A DNA stretch of 54,483 nt, taken from assembly GCA_003153375.1 (NCBI GenBank), contig PLYM01000059.1, positions 30,187 through 84,669 on the forward strand. The letters are read 5' to 3'. Origin of the DNA: Planctomycetaceae bacterium. GTDB taxonomy: Bacteria; Planctomycetota; Planctomycetia; Pirellulales; PALSA-1355. Below the pieces are notes generated by a model. It searched no databases. It was not told where the DNA came from and worked only from the letters and a program-made list of their open reading frames with translations. The translations under genes and the position numbers were made by a program. Shown in pieces: positions 14,962 to 23,294 of the stretch (its first letter is position 1; the number at the start of each line of letters is the position of its first letter).

Positions 14962-17409
14962 TCACCACCAGACTTCGGTGCGCAGCAAGTGGAGCATGCG
15001 TTTGAGGACAAACTGGCCCACGGGCACCGAATCGCAGTAAATGCGGGCGTAGCCGCCCATGCCGCTACGAAGCTGGTCGTTCGGTTCGCGGACCGTGGCA
15101 TAGACCTTGAACGTGTTCTGCAGCTCACCGGTCTCGCCGCGCGAGGCCACGCGAATGACGTCGGCCTGAAAGATGTCGAAGGGAATGGCCCTGGCCTTCA
15201 AGTAGACGACCTGTCCGGTCCGGATCGGGGCGGCTTCCTGATCGGGCACGGTGATCTCGACTTCGAGGGCCGTTTGATCTTCGACCTCGCAGATCAGTTC
15301 GCCTTGCTGGAAATACTGACCGATCTTTTGCTTCAGCCGGGGCGTGATCATGACTCCGGTCAACGGCGTGACGAGCGGCAGTTTTTCCTGCAAGCTCTTC
15401 AGATAATCGAGCTCGACTTGCAGGCGGGCCAATAGGGCCTCGGCGGCGGCGATTTCCTCGGGCCGATTGCCAATCTCCATCAGCTTGAGCTTGGATTTCT
15501 CCTCGGCCAATTCGCGCTCCCGAGTGCCCAGTATCGCTTCCGCGTCCAGCGTGCCCAGCGATTTGAGCGACGCTTTATCCGCCCGGGTCTGCGCGCACTT
15601 GGCGTTACAGATCTCATAGTCACGCTTCTTGTCGCCGTACTCCTGCGGGCTGATGGTCTTGGACTTCATCAGGCTCTCGGAGCGGGCCAAGACCGCGGCC
15701 GCCTGGGCTCGCTCGGCCTCGTTTTGGGCCAGCGTTTGATCCAGCCGAATCAGTTGCTGCTCGAACGACTGGCGACGGTGGACTAGGTCTTGAGCGGACG
15801 TCTTGCGCCATTGCTCAGCACGTTCGACGCGATTGCGCTGTTCGCTGAGAATCTCCGAGCGCGAGCCAAGTCGCAGCACGTTCAGTTTGGCTTGCCCTTC
15901 GTGTACCTCGGCTTCTTTTTGCTCGACCTTGCTTTGCAGATCGGGCACGGCCATCCGAGCGACGAGCGTGCCGGCCTTGACCTCCTGACCCTCTTCAAAG
16001 TTAACGTCGTGCAGGAAACCCGAGACCTCGGCGCGAATCTCGTGCCGCTTGGTGGGCTTGATTTCGAAGACGCCGTTGGCCCGATCCGACATGGGAATGA
16101 GCGTCAACGCCGCAATGGTGCCGAAAATGAGGCTCAACCAAATGGCGGCCCGCAGATGTTTCTTCAGCAGCAGTACGATCCCGGTTTCTCCGGTAAACAC
16201 GTCGCGAAACAACGTGTTCCCGACCAGCATCGCCAACGGCACGACCATCCCCACGCCCAGGCCTCCCAGATGCTTGGCCCAAAACTTTCCCATCCACCAG
16301 AACATCAGGCAGACGATCACGATCGAGAACGTCCAACTGCACATCCCATAGAAGAACAGGAACTTGGGATGCGAGGGCCGCTTGGGCCGCGGACCACCCC
16401 ATAATACCGCGCGGAGATGCGACATCCAATGAAAGTAAGCGGTCTGCGAGAGATTGGGGATCTCGAGATAGTCTCCCAACAGGTAATACCCGTCCAGCTT
16501 AATGACCGGGTTCAGATTAAACAGGCTGCGGAGGCCGGTAACCGAGAGCACGACCGTGGACAGGTAGCTCAGCAGGCTATCTTGGTAGGCAATGCGCCAA
16601 ACGAAGATCGCCAGCGACCACAGGCACAAATCGCAATAAGCTCCCGCGGCCGTGATCCACAGTCGTTTCGACTTTTCCTTGATCAGCCAAGCATCGGAGA
16701 CATTGCAATAAAATCCGGGCATCAGATAGAGGGCCAAGAAGCCCACTTCATGCACTTCGCCCCCGTGGCGCTTACAGGTCAGACCGTGGGCGAATTCGTG
16801 AAACGTCGTCACGGTCAGCACGGTAATGGCCGCGAAAAACAGCGTCTCCCAGCGGAGCGAGTTCTTGAACGAATCGACGATGGCGCCGTTGTTGGTCCAA
16901 AAGACCACCTGGGCCACCAGGAAGAAGCTGAACGAGACCGCCAGAAAGGTCGACGTCCAAACCCACCACAATTTCGGGCAGAGGAAGTTGAACAGGCGAT
17001 CGGGATCGAACAGTTTCTTGCGCCAAAAGAACAGACTTTGCTGCGACGTTTTCGGAACGACGTTCCGGGGCCGAGGCTTGGCGGGCTGCCCGGCGGGGCG
17101 CACGCCATCGGGCCAATCGATCTCGGGCAGCGCCTCGGGGGCCAACAGGCCCTGCGAGTCGGCGACCATCAAGAACCCGCTCAGATCGTCGGGCGAAAAG
17201 GGCTCGCCAAAGCGTGTGGCGAACTCCCGGCAAATATCCTCGCTGGTCTGTTGACCATCGAGCCGCAACAAGAGAAATGACTCATGTTGCCCAAGCTGGA
17301 AATAGCGTTCCGTCTCGGGATCCTTGACAACGTGACGCCCCTCTTCTCCCAGCGGTCGGATAAGAAGCTCGGGACGGCGCGGTCGCGGAATAGTTACGGT
17401 TGCCGACAT
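14962..17409 (-). CDS. PqqD-like / M50 metalloprotease / HlyD fusion (peptide protease-exporter)
   Basis: An 815-residue membrane protein of fused parts. Residues about 20-95 resemble a PqqD/RRE-like peptide-binding domain (YFQLGQHESFLLLRLDGQQT). Next is an M50 site-2-type zinc protease with several membrane helices: HEFAH at 204-208, GGEVHEVGFLALYLMPGFYC, and the third ligand region NLNPVIKLDGYYLLGD near 305. The last 370 residues are a HlyD-type adaptor: a lipoyl-like half (SGFLHDVNFEEGQEVKAG), a long coiled coil (about 490-660) and a beta-barrel end. Such fusions (compare YydH-type peptide zinc metalloproteases plus HlyD) are expected to cut and export peptides. The 54-residue peptide gene directly upstream is the likely substrate. 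ATG at 17409 is preferred; a TTG at 17427 is possible. Confidence 0.9.
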   Translation of the reverse strand: MSATVTIPRPRRPELLIRPLGEEGRHVVKDPETERYFQLGQHESFLLLRLDGQQTSEDICREFATRFGEPFSPDDLSGFLMVADSQGLLAPEALPEIDWPDGVRPAGQPAKPRPRNVVPKTSQQSLFFWRKKLFDPDRLFNFLCPKLWWVWTSTFLAVSFSFFLVAQVVFWTNNGAIVDSFKNSLRWETLFFAAITVLTVTTFHEFAHGLTCKRHGGEVHEVGFLALYLMPGFYCNVSDAWLIKEKSKRLWITAAGAYCDLCLWSLAIFVWRIAYQDSLLSYLSTVVLSVTGLRSLFNLNPVIKLDGYYLLGDYLEIPNLSQTAYFHWMSHLRAVLWGGPRPKRPSHPKFLFFYGMCSWTFSIVIVCLMFWWMGKFWAKHLGGLGVGMVVPLAMLVGNTLFRDVFTGETGIVLLLKKHLRAAIWLSLIFGTIAALTLIPMSDRANGVFEIKPTKRHEIRAEVSGFLHDVNFEEGQEVKAGTLVARMAVPDLQSKVEQKEAEVHEGQAKLNVLRLGSRSEILSEQRNRVERAEQWRKTSAQDLVHRRQSFEQQLIRLDQTLAQNEAERAQAAAVLARSESLMKSKTISPQEYGDKKRDYEICNAKCAQTRADKASLKSLGTLDAEAILGTRERELAEEKSKLKLMEIGNRPEEIAAAEALLARLQVELDYLKSLQEKLPLVTPLTGVMITPRLKQKIGQYFQQGELICEVEDQTALEVEITVPDQEAAPIRTGQVVYLKARAIPFDIFQADVIRVASRGETGELQNTFKVYATVREPNDQLRSGMGGYARIYCDSVPVGQFVLKRMLHLLRTEVWW

Positions 17410-17442
17410 GATTTTGACCAGCAACAACGAGGCCGATCATAA

Positions 17443-17481
17443 AAGCACCCCAGGCCAAGATCCGAAAATCCTGGCCTGGGG
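17443..17481 (-). terminator. Hairpin attenuator between peptide and exporter genes
   Basis: A perfect 10-bp stem (ccccaggcca at 17448-17457 with tggcctgggg at 17472-17481). On the minus strand it is followed by TGCTTTTATG. The T tract is short, so it is probably leaky. This arrangement (precursor, leaky terminator, exporter) is common where the peptide must be made in excess. Confidence 0.65.
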
Positions 17482-17524
17482 GTTATTGGAAGAGAGTCTA
17501 GCGTTATTCCCTCGTTCGCAGCAA

Positions 17525-17689
17525 TTAGTGCGACAGGCTGATCGTGGTACCGCCAGCGCTCGAGACAGCCGACAGCGAGTAGCCGAAGAGCGAGTAGCTG
17601 TAGTTAATGTGGATCTTCGGGATGAAGTAGCTGTAGCTGAACGGCGCAATCCGGTCTTCCAACTGATCAATCTTGAAACGGTTTTCCAT
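17525..17689 (-). CDS. 54-residue LEDRIAP-motif peptide, candidate precursor of a secreted/RiPP-like peptide
   Basis: A 54-residue protein with a very good ribosome binding site (GGAGG, 8 bases before ATG at 17689). The N-terminal part FKIDQLEDRIAP (5-16) resembles the LExRIAP motif I know from short planctomycete proteins and would serve as leader or recognition site. The rest (17-54) is rich in Ser, Tyr and other aromatics, with alternating polar and hydrophobic residues (FSYSYF, NYSYSLFGYSLS), then AVSSAGGTTISLSH. There is no cysteine and no membrane helix. It sits 115 bases upstream of a PqqD-like/M50/HlyD exporter with an attenuator between. No modifying enzyme (radical SAM, YcaO, LanM) is visible nearby, so it may be simply cut and exported. 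Confidence 0.75.
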   Translation of the reverse strand: MENRFKIDQLEDRIAPFSYSYFIPKIHINYSYSLFGYSLSAVSSAGGTTISLSH

Positions 17690-17778
17690 CGCGGACACCT
17701 CCACCTAACAACAGGGAAACGGAGTAAACTCCAAAACCAGAAATCCTAGAAACCCCTGGAATTTGGAACAGTGACGCC

Positions 17779-17806
17779 ATTCTATCGGCTGTAAAAACAA
17801 ATGCAA
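17779..17806 (-). promoter_or_regulatory. Candidate sigma-70-type promoter of the peptide/exporter genes
   Basis: On the minus strand TTGCAT (17806-17801), a 16-base spacer and TAGAAT (17784-17779) lie about 90 bases upstream of the peptide start, in an AT-rich stretch. The match is good for a GC-rich genome, but planctomycete promoters are poorly defined. Confidence 0.4.
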
Positions 17807-18131
17807 GCGAAATTATCTGATTAAGCCCACTTTAGTCCTGGAACCATTGCCCCCTACAGAGTCATGGGTTGCGTCAGTTGGACCCCATCAAGATTGTCGG
17901 ACCGCCGGCCCCACCATCGCCACAGAAGTGTGCCGCTCAGTAGCAAGATTTGAGGTTTTTTGGCGCAAAAATCGCGCCAGCTAGCAAGCTGTATTCTCCA
18001 CCGGCGCATTAACTTATGACAACTGGTGAAGCTTGCTCGATGGGGCTATCGCGGCGGCCTTGCGACCGTCTTGCGCCGTCGCTACAGTACCGCGTATTTT
18101 TCCACGTCTTACGGGCCCCTTCGGCTCAGCG
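17807..18131. other. Divergent intergenic region between peptide and porin genes
   Basis: No gene. It contains an inverted repeat tggcgc-aaaaatc-gcgcca at about 17960-17978, 150 bases before the porin start, which could be an operator. Nothing else was recognised. Confidence 0.35.
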
Positions 18132-19679
18132 ATGCGTTGCCGCGCATGCCTGTCGATCGCAATGCGCCTAGGACTTCTCGTCCTCTGGGCTGGGCTGACG
18201 ATCCGCCTATCGGTCCCCCTTGCGGCGCAAGAGCAGCCACTCGGGGAGCCATCCGGCAAGCCAACCGTGGCCGCCGAGGAGCAGCCGATCTCGCGACTTC
18301 CGCCGACCGATGTGACCATCGCCTCGCGGCCTGACAGGCCGGCCGAGGCGCGAGCGGACGACACGGGCGCCAATGCCTCGAGTCGCAATTCGTGGTGGAG
18401 TCCGTGGTTCGGCCCAGGTGATTCGCCCGAAGCTGAAGGCGCCAGCGATTGGCAGGAATGGACGGTTCACGGCCAGACCACGATCATCACGGATCGTCAT
18501 GGCCCGTTTCGTTCGCCCTACATCGGTCCACATAGCTTGTTGCCGATTTACGAGGTGCCCACGTCACAGACCTCAACGCTGTTTTTGGGGCGGCGCCTGT
18601 GGGACGACGCCGCGATCTACTTCAATCCTGAAGTCGCCGGCGGCCGCGGCTTCAGCAGCGTGAACGGTATCGCCGGGTTCCCCAATGCCGAAATCACACG
18701 CGTCGGCAAGCCCCAGCCGACGCCTTACATCGCTCGCCTCTTTGTGGCCCAGACATTCGGCTTCGGCGGCGAGCAGGAGAAGGTGCTCGATAGTGCCAAC
18801 AACATCGCCGGCTATCGCGACATATCGCGGATCACGGTGCGCGTCGGCAAGTTTGCCGCCACCGACGACATCGACGACAACTACTACAGCCACGATGGGC
18901 GGACCCAGTTCTGGAATTGGGCGCTGGTCTGGAACGGCGCTTGGGACTATCCGGCCGACGTGCGCGGCTATACCTGGGGCGGCCTGATCGACTTCAACCA
19001 GAAGGACTGGGCCTTGCGCTATGGCCTGTTCGCCGAGCCGAAGGTCGCCAACGGAGCCGATCTCGACCCCCGCTTCAGCCAGGCCCACGGCCAAATCATC
19101 GAACTGGAAAACCGGTTTAATTTTTACGATCGCCCGGGCATCCTGCGATCGATGGCGTATCTGAATCGGGCTGACATGGGCAGTTACGCGGCTGCCACGA
19201 ACGACCCCGCATTCGGACTCGACATCGCGCTGACGCGGCGCTACTCGTACAAGTACGGTTTCGGCATCGGCTGGGAGCAGCAATGGACTGACGACCTCGG
19301 CATGCTGCTGCGGGCGGGCTGGAGCGACGGCCATAACGAAACCTGGGCTTTCACGCCCATCGATCGCACGATTGCCTTGGCGTTCGTGCGCAAGGGAACC
19401 AAGTGGGATCGGCCGCGGGATACGGTCGGGCTGGCCACGGTCTGGAACGGAATCGCCGCCGTGCACCGCAACTACCTGGCCGCCGGCGGGCTCGACTTCA
19501 ACATCGGCGATGGGCAATTGAGCTACGCTTGGGAAAACATCTACGAGACATACTATCGCTACCAGATCAAGAACAACATCTGGGTGCAGGGCGACCTGCA
19601 ATACGTGATCAATCCGGCCTATAACAGCGCCCGCGGCCCGGTATTCGTGCAGGGCATCGGCGTGCACGCCGAGTTTTGA
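18132..19679 (+). CDS. OprB-type carbohydrate-selective porin
   Basis: A 515-residue outer-membrane protein of the OprB family (PF04966). It has an N-terminal signal (RLGLLVLWAGLTIRLSVPLA), a low-complexity linker, then a beta-barrel region with the family stretches NPEVAGGRGFSSVNGIAGFP, YIARLFVAQTFGFGGE, KFAATDDIDDN and WNWALVWNGAWDYPADVRGY, ending in a terminal F (HAEF) as outer-membrane barrels do. OprB porins pass sugars across the outer membrane. The start is uncertain among ATG 18132, ATG 18162 and an upstream frame open to 18033; 18162 gives the tidiest signal peptide. It converges with uvrC. Confidence 0.9.
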   Translation: MRCRACLSIAMRLGLLVLWAGLTIRLSVPLAAQEQPLGEPSGKPTVAAEEQPISRLPPTDVTIASRPDRPAEARADDTGANASSRNSWWSPWFGPGDSPEAEGASDWQEWTVHGQTTIITDRHGPFRSPYIGPHSLLPIYEVPTSQTSTLFLGRRLWDDAAIYFNPEVAGGRGFSSVNGIAGFPNAEITRVGKPQPTPYIARLFVAQTFGFGGEQEKVLDSANNIAGYRDISRITVRVGKFAATDDIDDNYYSHDGRTQFWNWALVWNGAWDYPADVRGYTWGGLIDFNQKDWALRYGLFAEPKVANGADLDPRFSQAHGQIIELENRFNFYDRPGILRSMAYLNRADMGSYAAATNDPAFGLDIALTRRYSYKYGFGIGWEQQWTDDLGMLLRAGWSDGHNETWAFTPIDRTIALAFVRKGTKWDRPRDTVGLATVWNGIAAVHRNYLAAGGLDFNIGDGQLSYAWENIYETYYRYQIKNNIWVQGDLQYVINPAYNSARGPVFVQGIGVHAEF

Positions 19680-19705
19680 GGCCACGTGAGATCGCGCTGG
19701 TGCCG

Positions 19706-21088
19706 CTACTCGCCCAGCATGGACTTGCGGCGCAGAATGTGGTGATAGTGCTGGGCGAAGCGGTGGGCCTCATCGCGCACGTATTGCAGCAATCGCAAGG
19801 CGTAGGAATGACGGCTCAGCCGCAAGGGCTCTTCCTGGCCCATGACGAACACTTCTTCTTCGCGCTTGGCTAGCGAGATGACCGTCGGGGGCTCAATTCC
19901 CAATTCGGCGAAGGTGCCTAGCGCGGCCCCGAGCTGGCCCTTGCCGCCGTCGATCAGCAACAGGTCGGGAAACATCTGCGACTCATCCTGCAGCCGCTGA
20001 AAACGCCGGCCAATGATCTCGCGGATGCTGGCGTAGTCGTCGACCCCATGGACATCGCGAATCTTGAAGCGGCGATAATTCGGCTTGAACGGCAGGCCGT
20101 CGATGAATTGCACCAGGCTGGCCACGGTCTCGCCGCCGCCAAGATGGGCAATGTCGACGCCTTCGATCGTGCGCGGCTGAGCGGCCAGCTTGAGCACTTT
20201 TTGCAAGCCGGCCAGCCCCTTCTTGGGATCGACGTAGAACACCTCGGGCTGCACGTGGGTGTCGAGTTCGCCGCGCTCGTCGAGGGTCTCGATCATGTGG
20301 ATCTCGTCGCGCAGGCGGGCTGCCTTTTCGAAGCGCAGCTCGGCGGCGGCCGCACGCATTTCGTCTTTCATCTCGCCGAGCAGCTTTTTCTTGTTTCCTT
20401 CCAGGAACATCCGCAGCCGATGGATGTCGCGGCGATAGTCCTCCTTGGAAATCCGCAGGTTGCACGGCGCCGAGCACTGATCGATCGACGCCAACAGGCA
20501 GGGCCGATACCAGCGCCACTTCTCTTCGCTTTCATCGATGTCCAGCGAACAGGTGCGAAACTTGAAAATCTTCTGCAACACCTGCATCGCGCCCCGCAAG
20601 CTGCCGGCGCTGGCAAACGGACCGTAGAGCTTCGTGCCCCGCTCCTGGGGCTGCCGGGTGAACTCGACCCGAGGATAGTCCTCGCGCGTCGTGATCTCGA
20701 GATAGGGGAACGTCTTGTCGTCTTTCAAGTCCTGGTTGAACTTGGGTTGCACGTCCTTGATCAGCCGGGCTTCAACCAACAGCGCGTCGACTTCGCTTTC
20801 GGCCTCGATCAAATCGATGTCGGCAATCTCTCGCACCAGGTCGGCCGTGCGGCGGTCCTCGGCCGCAGCCTTGAGAAAGTAGCTGCCGGCGCGGGCCCGC
20901 AGGTTCTTGGCCTTGCCGACGTAGATCACGCGGCCGGCCGAGTCCTTCATCAAGTACACGCCCGGCGTTTGCGGAAACTCGCGCACCTTGGCGGCGGCGC
21001 GGCGCAAACTGAGCGGGCAGTTGCTGTCGAGTTCGGCCGCGAAGTCACCCTGCGGCAGATCGGGAATTTTGTCGATTTCGTCCGGCAT
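19706..21088 (-). CDS. uvrC: Excinuclease ABC subunit C, short form
   Basis: UvrC makes the dual incisions in nucleotide excision repair with UvrA and UvrB. This 460-residue copy has the GIY-YIG nuclease domain (GVYLMKDSAGRVIYVGKAKN, about 42-65), the cysteine-containing middle (CSLDIDESEEKW, DQCSAPCN), a UVR motif (about 225-260) and the RNase H-like nuclease with GVDIAHLGGGETVAS and LLLIDGGKGQLGAAL. It ends right after RDEAHRFAQHYHHILRRK, so the C-terminal helix-hairpin-helix pair present in the usual 600-residue UvrC is missing. The stop looks genuine, as no HhH-like frame follows in the 27 bases before the convergent porin gene ends. The start is ATG at 21088. Confidence 0.95.
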   Translation of the reverse strand: MPDEIDKIPDLPQGDFAAELDSNCPLSLRRAAAKVREFPQTPGVYLMKDSAGRVIYVGKAKNLRARAGSYFLKAAAEDRRTADLVREIADIDLIEAESEVDALLVEARLIKDVQPKFNQDLKDDKTFPYLEITTREDYPRVEFTRQPQERGTKLYGPFASAGSLRGAMQVLQKIFKFRTCSLDIDESEEKWRWYRPCLLASIDQCSAPCNLRISKEDYRRDIHRLRMFLEGNKKKLLGEMKDEMRAAAAELRFEKAARLRDEIHMIETLDERGELDTHVQPEVFYVDPKKGLAGLQKVLKLAAQPRTIEGVDIAHLGGGETVASLVQFIDGLPFKPNYRRFKIRDVHGVDDYASIREIIGRRFQRLQDESQMFPDLLLIDGGKGQLGAALGTFAELGIEPPTVISLAKREEEVFVMGQEEPLRLSRHSYALRLLQYVRDEAHRFAQHYHHILRRKSMLGE

Positions 21089-21241
21089 GCAATTTCGCTG
21101 AAAGGTAGCATCCCTTTGGACAGACGCCGGTCACTTTTCGCCCGCGGCGCGACCGGGGCACGAGCACACGCCCAAGTCCATTGTAGTACGCTGGTGTCGC
21201 CAGGCAGAGCCGAGATGCTAGCACGGCCGACGAGCGGAAGC

Positions 21242-23068
21242 TCAAGCCGTTTTGGCAAACGTGGATAAATCGCGGCCGAGCGCTTCGAGCCGGGCCGTAT
21301 GCTCGGCTTTGGTGTCTTCCAGATCGGCCAATTGTTCGGCCGGCTCGTAGGTGAACATGTAGAACTTCACCTTGGGCTCCGTGCCCGAGGGACGCACAGC
21401 GACGTAGGTGCCCTCGGCTGCCAGGTCGATCATCACCATGTCTCCACGCGGACCATCGAAAGCTTTCGGTTGACCGTCCGGCGTCAGTTCGACCAGATTC
21501 TGATAGTCGCGCACGCGTTTCACCGCAAGCCCGGCCAGGTGCCGAGGCGAATCACCGCGAAAGCGAGCCATCAGGGCCGCCATCTGCCGCATGCCATCGG
21601 AACCCGGCATCACGACCGAAATCTGGGACTCGGCATGGTAGCCATATTGCCAGTAGAGTGCGTCGAGTTTGTCGTGCAGCGACTGACCCGCGACTTTGAC
21701 CTGCGCCGCCAATTCTGCCAACAGCATCGCCGCGACGGCCGCGTCCTTGTCGCGGGCGTAGGTGCCGGCCAGATAGCCGTGCGACTCCTCGGCGCCGAAA
21801 ACAAACCCCGCGGGCCCCGCCTCGTCGATCGCGCCGCCGATATATTTGAATCCGACCTGTAGATTGCCGAGCATTCGAACCCCATAGGCATCGGCGATTC
21901 TTCGAACCAACTCAGTCGTCACCAGCGTCTTGACGACATAGTGATCGCGCGTCAGCCGGCCCGATTTCTTCCAGCGATCCAGCAGGTACTCGGTCAGCAA
22001 TCCGCCGATCTGATTGCCGGTCATCGTGCCCCAGGGACTGCCGGGCTTGATGCTGCGCGGCGCGGCCAGGCCGATACGATCGCAATCAGGATCGCTGGCC
22101 AGGATCAGATCGGCGCCCACCTGCTTGCCGCGCTCGATGATGGCATCGAACACCGCTTTGTTCTCGGGATTCGCGACATGGCCAGGCACGTTCGGAAAAT
22201 CGCCGTCGGCCTTGGCGTGCGGCCCGAACAATTCGACGTCCGTAAAGCCCGCCGCCGCCAATGCGGGCAAGACGGCCGACGCGCCCACACCGTGCAAGGG
22301 CGAATAGATGACCTTCAACTCGCGGGGTCCGGCGAAGCTTTGACCTTGGACGGCCGCAATGTAGGCGGTGTCGACCTCCTCCTGGCACAGCACGACCTTG
22401 CCGGCGGCAAGCGCTTCTGCAAACGGGACGCGACGAATCGTGGTGGTCGACATCACGCAATCGATCACCCCCTGGTCGTGTGGCGGCAGCAGCTGCCCAC
22501 CGGTAGACCAGTAGGCCTTCACGGCGTTGTCGCTGGGCGGGTTGTGACTGGCCGTGACCATGATGCCACATGAACACTGCTTGAATCGCACCGCGAACGA
22601 CAATTCCGGCGTGCTGCGATAGCCATCAAGAAAGAACACGTGATAGCCGGCGGCGACCATCACCTCGGCGCACAATTCGGCAAAGTGCCGGGAGCGGTGC
22701 CGGGTATCGTAGGCAATCGCACAGGCCAAGGGCACGCCGGTGGCGACCCGTTTCACATAGTCGGCCAACCCCTGGGCACTCTCGCCGATCGTGCGATCGT
22801 TGATGGCGTTCGATCCGATGGGATACATGGTTCCGCGCCGGCCACCGGTGCCGAACGGGATGATGGTCCAGAACACATCGTCCAGCTGCTTCCAACGCCC
22901 CTCGGCGATGTGTCGGACGACTTCGGGGGCATATTCGGCGTAGTGGGGTTCCTGGAGCCAGACGCGAATATTGGCCACGGCCCCAAGGGTGAGCAGGCGT
23001 TCACGTTCGGCCTTCGCAAGTTGCTCGATGGCCGCGGCGGTGTCCAATGGGGCGAGAGTGTCAGCCAT
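21242..23068 (-). CDS. Phospho-sugar mutase (phosphoglucomutase/phosphomannomutase type)
   Basis: A 608-residue alpha-D-phosphohexomutase of the long PgcA/PGM2-like type, interconverting hexose 1- and 6-phosphates. All four family sites are present: the phosphoserine loop TASHNPPSDNAVKAYW (about 172), the magnesium site DPDCDRIG, the sugar-binding loop GAEESHGYL, and the phosphate-binding RPSGTEPKVKF near the end. The GTGGRRG near residue 73 is the N-terminal phosphate loop. The substrate is probably glucose phosphate but mannose or ribose phosphate cannot be excluded. It is transcribed divergently from another mutase of the same superfamily. Confidence 0.92.
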   Translation of the reverse strand: MADTLAPLDTAAAIEQLAKAERERLLTLGAVANIRVWLQEPHYAEYAPEVVRHIAEGRWKQLDDVFWTIIPFGTGGRRGTMYPIGSNAINDRTIGESAQGLADYVKRVATGVPLACAIAYDTRHRSRHFAELCAEVMVAAGYHVFFLDGYRSTPELSFAVRFKQCSCGIMVTASHNPPSDNAVKAYWSTGGQLLPPHDQGVIDCVMSTTTIRRVPFAEALAAGKVVLCQEEVDTAYIAAVQGQSFAGPRELKVIYSPLHGVGASAVLPALAAAGFTDVELFGPHAKADGDFPNVPGHVANPENKAVFDAIIERGKQVGADLILASDPDCDRIGLAAPRSIKPGSPWGTMTGNQIGGLLTEYLLDRWKKSGRLTRDHYVVKTLVTTELVRRIADAYGVRMLGNLQVGFKYIGGAIDEAGPAGFVFGAEESHGYLAGTYARDKDAAVAAMLLAELAAQVKVAGQSLHDKLDALYWQYGYHAESQISVVMPGSDGMRQMAALMARFRGDSPRHLAGLAVKRVRDYQNLVELTPDGQPKAFDGPRGDMVMIDLAAEGTYVAVRPSGTEPKVKFYMFTYEPAEQLADLEDTKAEHTARLEALGRDLSTFAKTA

Positions 23069-23294
23069 CTGGCAAAGGCTCCGAGAGAATCAGGGGGGTC
23101 GCGGCGCCGTTCGACCGGCGATGCTGCGACAATTGTGCCCGATTTGCTCAATTGGTCAAAGGGCCCCGCGGGTCAGAGTCATCCGCCAACGCGGGCTTCG
23201 AACACGGCAACCGGGCGGGCCAACGCAATCGCCAAAACCGTGGTAAAATCTCTTGCCAGTCAGGGCCGCCGCTTCCAATCCGAGGGAATTTCCA

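Noticed and set aside
20048-21268. 406-codon plus-strand frame opposite uvrC
   Set aside because: Low-complexity His/Leu/Arg composition typical of antisense GC-rich frames; uvrC motifs are all on the other strand.
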